Shown here: positions 57,234-64,000 of the stretch, in pieces
How the letters are laid out: the number at the start of each line of letters is the position of its first letter
Numbering within the stretch: position 1 is the first letter of the stretch
NCBI GenBank assembly: GCA_018716105.1
Contig: DVKH01000020.1
Span: 1-64,000, forward strand
From: Candidatus Fimivivens faecavium
GTDB taxonomy: Bacteria; Bacillota; Clostridia; Oscillospirales; Ruminococcaceae
Reading direction: 5' to 3'
DNA length: 64,000 nt
Made by a program: the position numbers and the translations under genes
The notes under the pieces: model-generated
Told to the model about the DNA's origin: nothing
Databases searched by the model: none
Seen by the model: only the letters and a program-made list of their open reading frames with translations

Positions 57234-58529
57234 TTACTCAAGGAAGCCCTTGTAGTGTCTCATCATCATCTGGCTTTCGAGCTGCTTGACGGTGTCAAGC
57301 GCCACGCCGACCAGAATGATGATCGAGGTACCGCCGAGCGAGATGTTCATCTTGGTCAAAGCGCCCAGCCCGATCGGCAGGATCGCAATCACCGCCAGGA
57401 ACAGGCCGCCGAGGAAGGTGGTCTTCGAGACGACCTTCGCGATAAAGTCGGAGGTGGGCTTGCCGGGACGGATGCCCGGGACGGTTCCGCTGTTCTTCCT
57501 CAGGTTGTTCGCAATTTCAATCGGATTGTACTGGATCGCGACATAGAAATAGTTGAAGCCCATGATGAAGATAAAATACAAAAGCGCATACCAAAACCGA
57601 TCATAGTTGAACGCAAACAGCAACCCGCCCCAGAAGCTCTGCGGATCGAGGTTCATCAGTCCAGCAATGGTGCTCGGCACCGCCAGAAGGGTCGAGGCAA
57701 AGATGATCGGCAGCACGCCGGACATGTTTACCTTGATCGGAATAAAGGTCGATTGGCCGCCGTACTGCTTCCGGCCCACGACTCTCTTCGCATATTGGAC
57801 GGTGATGCGCCGCTCCGCATTGGTCATGAAGACAATGAAGCCGATCATCAACACAAACAGAACGATGATCGCCGGAACCGAGAAGAAATACACAACCGCG
57901 CCTTCCACAGCCAACTGGAGATAACCGATCATACCCTTGACTACCGCGCCGCCGCGAGAAACGATCGACACGAACAGGATCATCGAAATGCCGTTGCCGA
58001 TGCCGTACTGGTTAATCTGATCACCGAGAAAGACGAGGAACATCGATCCCGCGGTGAAGCACATCAGGATGATCAGCCGGACGAAGATGCCTTCCCAGCC
58101 GTCGTTATATGCAATCGCGCCGGATTTGCTCAAGAGCGTCGTATATGCAAACGACTGCAGGAACGACAGAGCCACAACGGTGTAACGGGTAATCTTATTG
58201 AGCCGTCTCTTGCCTTCCTCGCCTTCCTTGGCGAGATTCTCAAGATACGGGATCGCAACCGTCAGGAGCTGGATGACAATCGAGGCCGTGATATACGGCG
58301 AAATCGAAAGCGCGAACAGGGTGCTCTGCGACAGCGCGCCGCCCGAGAGGACGTCAAGATAACCGAGAAGGTTGCCGCTGCCGGAAAGCATCGCCTGCAG
58401 GGCGGTGGGATCGAGAAACGGCACCGGGATGGCGGAGCCGACACGGGTGATTGCAAGGATCATTATGGTGAACAGGATCTTCTTCTTTAGGTCCGCGATT
58501 TTCCATGCGTTTCTAAAGGTTTCGATCAT
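57234..58529 (-). CDS. secY: Preprotein translocase subunit SecY
   Basis: 431 residues with ten membrane helices, forming the protein-conducting channel. Motifs include RVGSAIPVPFLDP near the N-terminus, the plug region, GIGNGISMILFVSI and the C-terminal TFLGGLFLAVIAILP and MSHHH-type end. It starts 1 base before the rplO stop and is followed by adk with a 12-base gap. Confidence 0.97.
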   Translation of the reverse strand: MIETFRNAWKIADLKKKILFTIMILAITRVGSAIPVPFLDPTALQAMLSGSGNLLGYLDVLSGGALSQSTLFALSISPYITASIVIQLLTVAIPYLENLAKEGEEGKRRLNKITRYTVVALSFLQSFAYTTLLSKSGAIAYNDGWEGIFVRLIILMCFTAGSMFLVFLGDQINQYGIGNGISMILFVSIVSRGGAVVKGMIGYLQLAVEGAVVYFFSVPAIIVLFVLMIGFIVFMTNAERRITVQYAKRVVGRKQYGGQSTFIPIKVNMSGVLPIIFASTLLAVPSTIAGLMNLDPQSFWGGLLFAFNYDRFWYALLYFIFIMGFNYFYVAIQYNPIEIANNLRKNSGTVPGIRPGKPTSDFIAKVVSKTTFLGGLFLAVIAILPIGLGALTKMNISLGGTSIIILVGVALDTVKQLESQMMMRHYKGFLE

Positions 58530-58530
58530 C

Positions 58531-58974
58531 TTACTTCACCTCGGCCTTCCCGCCGGCCGCTTCAATTTTTTCCTTAGCCGAAGCAGAGAAACTGGTCGCA
58601 ATCACGGTAAGCTTCTTGGTCACTTCGCCTCTTCCGAGGATCTTAATGCCGTCGCGGGTGTTCTTGATGATGCCCGCGTCGCTGATGGCCTTCGCGTCGA
58701 CGACGGCGCCGTCTTCAAAGCGCTTGTTGAGCTCGTCAACATTGATCGAGACATAATGCGCGGCAAAGATGTTGTTGAACCCTCTCTTGGGCACACGTCT
58801 CTGCAAAGGCATCTGGCCGCCTTCAAAGCCGGGCCTGACGCCGCCGCCGGAGCGCGCGTTCTGTCCCTTATGGCCTTTTCCCGCAGTCTTGCCGTTTCCG
58901 GAACCGGCGCCTCTGCCCTTGCGGTAAACCGCCTTGACAGAACCCGGAGCCGGGGATAACTCGCTGAGTTTCAT
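58531..58974 (-). CDS. rplO: 50S ribosomal protein L15
   Basis: 147 residues with the basic Gly-rich N-terminus [20 protein letters not shown] and the [14 protein letters not shown] motif. It takes part in late 50S assembly. It lies between rpmD and secY, with overlapping or adjacent boundaries on both sides. Confidence 0.97.
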   Translation of the reverse strand: MKLSELSPAPGSVKAVYRKGRGAGSGNGKTAGKGHKGQNARSGGGVRPGFEGGQMPLQRRVPKRGFNNIFAAHYVSINVDELNKRFEDGAVVDAKAISDAGIIKNTRDGIKILGRGEVTKKLTVIATSFSASAKEKIEAAGGKAEVK

Positions 58975-58994
58975 GCGTTTGGCACCTCCTTCAC

Positions 58995-59174
58995 TTAGCC
59001 TTCGGTCACTTCGACGAGATGAGAAATCTTGGTCACTTTCCCACGGGTCGCGGCGTTGTCAGGCTGAATGCTGACCGAACCGATCTTCCGAAGGCCCAGG
59101 GATTCTGCCGTGGCAATCTGGTCCTTTTTGCAGCCGTTGAGGCTGCGAACCAGCTTCACTTTCAGGTTTGCCAT
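58995..59174 (-). CDS. rpmD: 50S ribosomal protein L30
   Basis: 59 residues ([20 protein letters not shown] then [20 protein letters not shown]), a small alpha/beta ribosomal protein found directly between rpsE and rplO. AGGAGGGG precedes the ATG. Its place in the spc operon is canonical. Confidence 0.95.
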   Translation of the reverse strand: MANLKVKLVRSLNGCKKDQIATAESLGLRKIGSVSIQPDNAATRGKVTKISHLVEVTEG

Positions 59175-59186
59175 GTTTTACCCCTC

Positions 59187-59687
59187 CTAACCAATGATTT
59201 CCTTGACCGACTTGCCGCGCATTGCCGCAACCTCGTCGATGTTCTTGAGGGACTTGAGGCCGTTCACCGTCGCGGTGACGACGTTGCAGGGGTTGTTGGA
59301 ATTGAGGCACTTGGTACGGATGTCCTTGATACCCGCAACCTCCAGAACCGCTCTGACCGGGCCGCCGGCGATAACGCCGGTACCTTTCGGGGCCGGGAGC
59401 ATCTTGACGCGCCCCGCGCCGAACACGCCGATCACCTCATGCGGAATCGTGGTGCCCTTGAGGCTGATTTTAACCAGGTTTTTCTTCGCGTCCTCAATCC
59501 CCTTGCGAATCGCGTCTGGGACTTCAGAGGCCTTTCCAAGCCCATAGCCGATGGTTCCGTTGCCGTCGCCCACGACCACGAGGGCTGCAAATTTAAAGAT
59601 ACGACCGCCCTTGACCGTCTTTGAAACACGGTTGATGGCGACGACTTTTTCAGTGAGTTCATATGCCGCTGCGTCTATACGAGCCAA
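59187..59687 (-). CDS. rpsE: 30S ribosomal protein S5
   Basis: 166 residues with the S5 dsRNA-binding domain ([20 protein letters not shown]) and the C-terminal domain ([20 protein letters not shown]). It affects decoding fidelity. It follows rplR and precedes rpmD in the spc operon. Confidence 0.97.
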   Translation of the reverse strand: MARIDAAAYELTEKVVAINRVSKTVKGGRIFKFAALVVVGDGNGTIGYGLGKASEVPDAIRKGIEDAKKNLVKISLKGTTIPHEVIGVFGAGRVKMLPAPKGTGVIAGGPVRAVLEVAGIKDIRTKCLNSNNPCNVVTATVNGLKSLKNIDEVAAMRGKSVKEIIG

Positions 59688-59702
59688 TCCTATCCCTCCC
59701 TC

Positions 59703-60062
59703 TCAGAAGCTCAGACCGCCCTCGCGGGCGCCCTCAGCGAGTTCTTTTACGCGGCCGTGGTAAATATAGCCGCTCCGGTCAAACACCACCGCGGTGATTC
59801 CTTTTTCCGCGGCCTTCTGCGCCAGGCGCTTTCCAATCTCCCTGGCGGCCGCCTTGTCCGAACCCTTGCCTTCAAAATCCTTTTCCAGCGAAGAGGCCGA
59901 AGCGAGGGTGACCCCCTTCACATCGTCGATCAGCTGGGCATAGATGTGCTTCTCGGAGCGGAACACCGAAAGGCGCGGACGCTCTGCGGTGCCGCTGATT
60001 TTGTTGCGGACTCTCGCATGCCGTTTGAGCCTTGCTTTATTGCTGTCAGGCTTTGTCACCAT
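59703..60062 (-). CDS. rplR: 50S ribosomal protein L18
   Basis: 119 residues, 5S rRNA-binding, with the basic N-terminus [20 protein letters not shown] and the C-terminal [20 protein letters not shown]. It lies between rplF and rpsE. Confidence 0.97.
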   Translation of the reverse strand: MVTKPDSNKARLKRHARVRNKISGTAERPRLSVFRSEKHIYAQLIDDVKGVTLASASSLEKDFEGKGSDKAAAREIGKRLAQKAAEKGITAVVFDRSGYIYHGRVKELAEGAREGGLSF

Positions 60063-60081
60063 ATCGTTTTCACTCCTTTAC

Positions 60082-60627
60082 CTACTTCTTGCCCTTGCCG
60101 GCTTTGCCTTCCTTGCGGATGATGACTTCGTCGATATATTTGATGCCCTTGCCCTTATAGGGTTCCGGCGGGCGCTTCTCGCGGACTTCGGCCGCAAACT
60201 GGCCGACCGCCTGCTTATCGGCGCCGAGGATGTTGATCCTGTTGGGCTGCGGGACCTCGATGGTGATGCCTTCAATCTCCGGCACGATCACCTGATGCGA
60301 GAAGCCCAGGTTCATCACGAGGTTTTTGCCCTGCTTGGCCGCACGATAACCGACGCCGTTGATCTCCAGCTCTTTCTTAAAGCCGACCGAGACGCCCTCG
60401 ACCATGTTCGCGACCAGCGTTCTGGTCAGCCCGTGGAGGCTGCGGTATTCTTTTTCATCGTTCGGGCGGGTGACAATGATCTCGTTGCCTTCCACCTGGA
60501 TTTTCATTTCCGGGCGGAAGCTCTGCGAAAGGGCGCCCTTCGGGCCCTTGACCGTGACGGTGCTGCCGTCGATCTTGACCTCAACGCCCGCGGGAATCGC
60601 AATGTGCTTTCTACCAATACGCGACAT
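60082..60627 (-). CDS. rplF: 50S ribosomal protein L6
   Basis: 181 residues with two repeats of the L6 fold; the start [20 protein letters not shown] and the C-terminal [20 protein letters not shown] motif are typical. It lies near the factor-binding centre of the 50S subunit. Confidence 0.97.
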   Translation of the reverse strand: MSRIGRKHIAIPAGVEVKIDGSTVTVKGPKGALSQSFRPEMKIQVEGNEIIVTRPNDEKEYRSLHGLTRTLVANMVEGVSVGFKKELEINGVGYRAAKQGKNLVMNLGFSHQVIVPEIEGITIEVPQPNRINILGADKQAVGQFAAEVREKRPPEPYKGKGIKYIDEVIIRKEGKAGKGKK

Positions 60628-60641
60628 CTTTCAATTCCCCC

Positions 60642-61040
60642 TTACCAGACGAAGGCGAGTACTTCGCCGCCGACATTCTGTTTTCTCGCTTCCCGGTCGG
60701 TCATGACGCCCTTGGAGGTAGAGAGAATGGCAATGCCAAGTCCCTTCATCACGCGGGGCATCTCCTCGCAGCTGGTGTAGATGCGAAGGCCGGGCTTCGA
60801 AACTCTTCTCAGGCCCGTGATCACCGGGCTCTTGCCCTGGCCGTATTTGAGGGAGATCCGGATGATCCCCTGCTTCCCGTCTTCGACAACGGTGAAGCCC
60901 TTGATATAACCCTCGTCCAGCAGAATCTGCGTGATCGCTTTCTTCATGTTGGAAGCGGGAACATCGACCGTATCGTGTTTTGCCGAGTTCGCATTGCGGA
61001 TGCGAGTCAGCAGATCAGCGATGGTATCGGTGATATGCAT
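60642..61040 (-). CDS. rpsH: 30S ribosomal protein S8
   Basis: 132 residues with the [20 protein letters not shown] start and the C-terminal [23 protein letters not shown]-binding motif. In many bacteria S8 regulates the spc operon by binding its mRNA. It lies between rpsN and rplF. Confidence 0.97.
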   Translation of the reverse strand: MHITDTIADLLTRIRNANSAKHDTVDVPASNMKKAITQILLDEGYIKGFTVVEDGKQGIIRISLKYGQGKSPVITGLRRVSKPGLRIYTSCEEMPRVMKGLGIAILSTSKGVMTDREARKQNVGGEVLAFVW

Positions 61041-61059
61041 AGCCGTTAACCTCCTTCAC

Positions 61060-61245
61060 TTACCAGCTCGCCTTGCGCACCCCGGGGATCTGGCCCTTAT
61101 AGGCGAGTTCCCGGAAGCAGATACGGCAGACGCCGTATTTGCGCAGGTACGCATGCGGTCTTCCGCAGATTTTGCACCTGTTGTATTCTCTGGTGGAGAA
61201 TTTCGCAGGGGCCTTCTGCTTTACCTTCATCGAAGTTTTTGCCAC
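61060..61245 (-). CDS. rpsN: 30S ribosomal protein S14, zinc-type (type Z)
   Basis: 61 residues with the two CxxC zinc pairs ([22 protein letters not shown]), the short zinc-binding form. L36 is also the zinc form here, so the cluster's small ribosomal proteins store zinc. It lies between rplE and rpsH. Confidence 0.97.
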   Translation of the reverse strand: MAKTSMKVKQKAPAKFSTREYNRCKICGRPHAYLRKYGVCRICFRELAYKGQIPGVRKASW

Positions 61246-61260
61246 TGTTTTTCTCCTCCT

Positions 61261-61800
61261 TTATCTCGCAAACGGGGCGCCGAGCTGCGTCAGGAGCTCT
61301 TTGGCTTCCTCGTCGGTTTTCGCGGTGGTGACAAAGCAGATGTCCATTCCGCGGACCTTGTCGATTTTATCGTATTCAATTTCCGGGAACACGAGCTGTT
61401 CCTTCAGCCCAAACGCAAAGTTCCCGCGTCCGTCAAAGCCGTTGGCGCTGATCCCCCGAAAGTCGCGCACGCGCGGGAGGGCGACACTGAACAGGCGGTC
61501 GACAAACTCGTACATTTTCTCGCCCCGGAGCGTAACCTTCACGCCGACGATCTGGCCTTCCCGAAGTTTAAAGTTTGCTACCGACTTTTTCGCCGGACAT
61601 GCCACAGGCCTCTGGCCGGTAATTTTCATCAGGTCACCGACAATGGCTTCGACAATCTTCGCGTTGTCTCTGGCTTCGCCGCTGCCGACATTGATGACGA
61701 CCTTCTCGAGCTTCGGAATCTGCATGACGCTCTTATAGCCGAACTTTTTGAACAGCGCGCCGGCAATCTCATTCTGATACCGGTCTCTCAATCTTGCCAT
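61261..61800 (-). CDS. rplE: 50S ribosomal protein L5
   Basis: 179 residues, 5S rRNA-binding, with [40 protein letters not shown] and the C-terminal [15 protein letters not shown]. It contacts the P-site tRNA. It is in the normal place after rplX. Confidence 0.97.
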   Translation of the reverse strand: MARLRDRYQNEIAGALFKKFGYKSVMQIPKLEKVVINVGSGEARDNAKIVEAIVGDLMKITGQRPVACPAKKSVANFKLREGQIVGVKVTLRGEKMYEFVDRLFSVALPRVRDFRGISANGFDGRGNFAFGLKEQLVFPEIEYDKIDKVRGMDICFVTTAKTDEEAKELLTQLGAPFAR

Positions 61801-61817
61801 GTGTTCTCCTCCTCACT

Positions 61818-62135
61818 CTAGAAAGTCGCCTTGCATTTTTTGCAGACGCGCTTTTTGGTACCGTCTTCCAGTACGGCGTGGGCAAGCCGGGTGGGTTTCC
61901 CGCACTTGGGGCAGACCAGCATCGCCTTCGAGGCGTACATGGCGCCTTCGGCTTTCACAATGCCGCCCGCTTCGCCGGTTCGTCTGGGCTTGACGTGCTT
62001 GGTGACCATGTTGAGCCCTTCAACAATGATCTTCTTCTCTTTTGGGCTCACGGCGAGCACCTTGCCCTGCTTTCCCTTCTCTTTGCCGGACAGGATGACG
62101 ACCGTGTCATCTTTTTTTACATGAATTTTGTTCAC
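61818..62135 (-). CDS. rplX: 50S ribosomal protein L24
   Basis: 105 residues, KOW domain ([20 protein letters not shown]) and a C-terminal [20 protein letters not shown] with four cysteines, probably a zinc ribbon. L24 starts 50S assembly. It lies between rplN and rplE. Confidence 0.97.
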   Translation of the reverse strand: MNKIHVKKDDTVVILSGKEKGKQGKVLAVSPKEKKIIVEGLNMVTKHVKPRRTGEAGGIVKAEGAMYASKAMLVCPKCGKPTRLAHAVLEDGTKKRVCKKCKATF

Positions 62136-62151
62136 CAGTCGTACACCTCCG

Positions 62152-62520
62152 TTACAGAACCTCAGGAGCGAGGCTCAAAATTTTGAGATAGTCCTTTTCA
62201 CGGAGCTCTCTCGCTACCGGTCCAAAAATACGGGTTCCCCTCGGGTTCTTGTCTTCCTTGATAATGACGGCCGCATTGTCGTCGAACCGGATATAGGTTC
62301 CGTCCTCGCGTCTCAGGCCCTTGGCCGAGCGCACGACGACGGCCTTGACGACGTCGCCCTTCTTGACGGCGCCGCCGGGGGCGGCCTTCTTGACAGAGCA
62401 GACGATCACATCGCCGATATTGGCGTATCTTCTTCTAGTACCGCCGAGCACGCGGATGCACATGAGCTCTTTCGCGCCCGTGTTGTCCGCAACCTTCAGA
62501 TAGGTCTGCATCTGAATCAT
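62152..62520 (-). CDS. rplN: 50S ribosomal protein L14
   Basis: 122 residues with [20 protein letters not shown] and the C-terminal [20 protein letters not shown]. The start at 62520 follows AAAGGAGG; an in-frame extension to 62574 is not used. It forms a bridge to the 30S subunit. Confidence 0.97.
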   Translation of the reverse strand: MIQMQTYLKVADNTGAKELMCIRVLGGTRRRYANIGDVIVCSVKKAAPGGAVKKGDVVKAVVVRSAKGLRREDGTYIRFDDNAAVIIKEDKNPRGTRIFGPVARELREKDYLKILSLAPEVL

Positions 62521-62626
62521 GGCGGGGTCCTCCTTTCGGTTAATGCCGGCCTGCCGGAGCCGTTTAAAGCCCACTGCCCAGTGCCCATTCGCGCAGGGCG
62601 CTCAAACCGGCGTTGTTTTTAGCGGT

Positions 62627-62884
62627 TTACTTCGCCTTTTCCGTGATCTCGACCACGCGCCATCTCTTGTCTTTCGAGAGCGGCCGGGTTTCCATGATCA
62701 ACACCTTGTCGCCAATGGCGCACTCGTTGTTCTCGTCGTGGGCTTTGAACTTCACGGTGCGCTTGACAATCTTTTTATAAAGCGGGTGACGCACGCTGTC
62801 TTTCACCGCAACGACAACGGTTTTATCCATCTTGTTGCTGACGACGACGCCGCCTCTGGTTTTTCTAAGATTTCTCTCGCTCAC
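62627..62884 (-). CDS. rpsQ: 30S ribosomal protein S17
   Basis: 85 residues, an OB-fold protein with [20 protein letters not shown] and [16 protein letters not shown]. It binds the 5' domain of 16S rRNA. A 106-base gap separates it from rplN. Confidence 0.97.
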   Translation of the reverse strand: MSERNLRKTRGGVVVSNKMDKTVVVAVKDSVRHPLYKKIVKRTVKFKAHDENNECAIGDKVLIMETRPLSKDKRWRVVEITEKAK

Positions 62885-62905
62885 AGCTCATACTCCCTTC
62901 CGACG

Positions 62906-63139
62906 TTACGCCTTTTTCAGGTCCTGCCCGCCGAGCAGCCCCTTCCCGTTGGCCATCTCTTTCTCAGCGATCAGGGTCTTGACCCTTGCGATGTCCCTTT
63001 TGACCGCCTTAAGCCGCAGGGGGTTGTCAAGCTGGTTGACGGTATGCTGGAATCTGAGATTGAAGAGTTCGCTTTTCAGATCCGAGAGCTTTTGATTGAG
63101 CTCCGCGACAGACAGTTCTCTCAGCTCTTTTGCTTTCAT
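62906..63139 (-). CDS. rpmC: 50S ribosomal protein L29
   Basis: 77 residues, two long helices, with [20 protein letters not shown] and the [19 protein letters not shown] segment. The start at 63139 overlaps the rplP stop by 4 bases (ATGA); GAGGAGGG lies upstream. A C-terminal extension of about 10 residues is longer than in many homologues. It is near the exit tunnel. Confidence 0.95.
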   Translation of the reverse strand: MKAKELRELSVAELNQKLSDLKSELFNLRFQHTVNQLDNPLRLKAVKRDIARVKTLIAEKEMANGKGLLGGQDLKKA

Positions 63140-63567
63140 TCTGCCGAACCCTCCTCTTCTTTTTCTTTCCGGATAAATTTGCATTTGATCGGGAGCTTAT
63201 GGGCGGCGAGACGCATGGCCTCCCGCGCAAGCTCCTCGGAAACCCCGCCGATCTCGAACATCACACGGCCGGGCTTGACGACGGCGACCCAGTACTCGGG
63301 CGAACCTTTACCGGAACCCATTCGGGTTTCGGCCGGCTTCTCGGTCACGGGCTTGTCGGGGAAAATCTTGATCCAAACCTGGCCGCCGCGCTTGATATAA
63401 CGGGTCATCGCGATACGGGCCGCCTCGATCTGGTTGGAAGTAACCCACGCCGGCTCGAGCGCCTGCAGGCCGTAATCACCGTAGGTAACGGTGTTGCCGC
63501 GCATGGCCTTTCCTGTCAGCCTGCCTCTGTGGACTCTGCGGTATTTGACTCTCTTTGGCAGAAGCAT
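63136..63567 (-). CDS. rplP: 50S ribosomal protein L16
   Basis: 143 residues with [20 protein letters not shown] and [20 protein letters not shown] (IKIFPDK in this protein) and [20 protein letters not shown]. It contacts the A-site tRNA. It abuts rpsC and overlaps rpmC. Confidence 0.97.
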   Translation of the reverse strand: MLLPKRVKYRRVHRGRLTGKAMRGNTVTYGDYGLQALEPAWVTSNQIEAARIAMTRYIKRGGQVWIKIFPDKPVTEKPAETRMGSGKGSPEYWVAVVKPGRVMFEIGGVSEELAREAMRLAAHKLPIKCKFIRKEKEEEGSAE

Positions 63568-64000
63568 TATCTGCTGCCTCCTTCCCTGCGGGGCGCTCTC
63601 GCTTCGCTGAGGACTTCGCCCGCGTAGATCCAGACCTTTACGCCGATTCTTCCATAGGTGGTCGCCGCCTCGGCGAAACCGTAGTCGATGTCGGCGCGGA
63701 TGGTCTGCAGAGGAATGGTCCCCTCGTGATAGCGCTCGGTCCGGGCGATTTCAGCGCCGCCGAGGCGGCCCGAAACCTGGACCTTGATGCCTTTCGCGCC
63801 GAGCTTCATCGCGCGGCCGATCGCCTGCTTCATCGCGCGGCGGAACGAGACGCGCCCCTCGAGCTGGGCGGCGATGTTTTCAGCCACGAGCTGGGCGTTC
63901 TTGTCGGCCTGCCGGACTTCAACAACGTTGACAAGAACCGTCTGCTTCTGGCTCTTTCCCTTGTTGATGAGCTTCTCGCATTCCTGACGGACCTTTTCAA
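63567..64000 (-). CDS. rpsC: 30S ribosomal protein S3, C-terminal part (cut by window edge)
   Basis: The 5' end lies beyond the window. The visible part includes the KH-domain end region and the C-terminal domain with [40 protein letters not shown] and [14 protein letters not shown]. It reads open to the window end; the first standard start inside the window (GTG 63887) is internal, since in-frame sequence such as [20 protein letters not shown] continues upstream. S3 is part of the mRNA entry helicase of the 30S subunit. Confidence 0.97.
   Translation of the reverse strand, partial: EKVRQECEKLINKGKSQKQTVLVNVVEVRQADKNAQLVAENIAAQLEGRVSFRRAMKQAIGRAMKLGAKGIKVQVSGRLGGAEIARTERYHEGTIPLQTIRADIDYGFAEAATTYGRIGVKVWIYAGEVLSEARAPRREGGSR

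Noticed and set aside
1..64000. tRNA or rRNA genes
   Set aside because: None with cloverleaf-type sequence or rRNA conserved segments was recognised, though a dedicated scan was not possible.

Overview
The window is GC-rich DNA from a spore-forming anaerobic Firmicute, most likely a Clostridia member of the Oscillospiraceae/Ruminococcaceae type. The evidence is the sporulation and germination genes (spoIID, spoIIP, gpr, spoVAC-VAD-VAE), strictly anaerobic enzymes (class III ribonucleotide reductase with its radical-SAM activase, indolepyruvate:ferredoxin oxidoreductase, Fe-S fumarase), a tetrahydrofolate riboswitch, a T-box leader and Firmicute-style Shine-Dalgarno sequences. No rRNA, tRNA or CRISPR array was seen.

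Layout. 1-3.3 kb: tail of an HTH regulator, an IS30-type transposase, a biotin ligase and a membrane-anchored protein of unknown function. 3.3-6.1 kb: a metal module (csoR plus P1B-type ATPase, each with its own promoter and shared operator-like motifs) and a small acidic membrane protein. 6.2-9.9 kb: glycolytic operon pgk-tpiA-gpmI. 10.2-14.5 kb: a 1,424-residue membrane-anchored protein with about ten fibronectin-III-like repeats. 14.6-16.2 kb: three translationally coupled genes of unknown function. 16.4-18.4 kb: divergent cysK and cysE (cysteine synthesis). 18.4-22.9 kb: spoIID, a membrane protein, riboswitch-controlled folT, and an XRE regulator coupled to a degenerate ImmA/IrrE-like protein. 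22.9-26.6 kb: a short-chain dehydrogenase, a flavin reductase and iorAB. 26.7-30.5 kb: an accessory-looking stretch with a DUF6809-like gene, a small XRE gene, a decayed aminotransferase, a ribbon-helix-helix gene, an orphan peptide-binding lipoprotein and a gene-poor gap.

30.5-33.6 kb is the anaerobic ribonucleotide reductase locus. Its glycyl-radical segment is not in the 777-residue NrdD but in a separate 57-residue gene between nrdD and nrdG; paired NrdR-like boxes overlap the promoter. 33.9-35.6 kb: a DtxR/MntR-like regulator coupled to a YibE/F-like membrane protein. 35.7-42.4 kb: a ChrB-N-like protein, then the conserved block gpr, spoIIP, a small membrane protein, lepA, hemW, with rpsT divergent from gpr. 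42.5-46.9 kb: spoVAC-VAD-VAE, a CPA2-type antiporter and a GntR regulator. 47.2-52 kb: cca, T-box-controlled ilvA and a two-subunit fumarase.

52-64 kb is the S10-spc-alpha ribosomal protein cluster on the minus strand, from rpsC (cut by the window edge) to rplQ, in canonical order, with secY, adk, map, a KOW-domain gene, infA and rpoA.

The most notable observations are the split NrdD, the THF riboswitch whose terminator stem contains the folT ribosome-binding site, two housekeeping genes (rpoA, cysE) that appear to start at AUA and AUC, and the uncharacterised three-gene low-complexity cluster.
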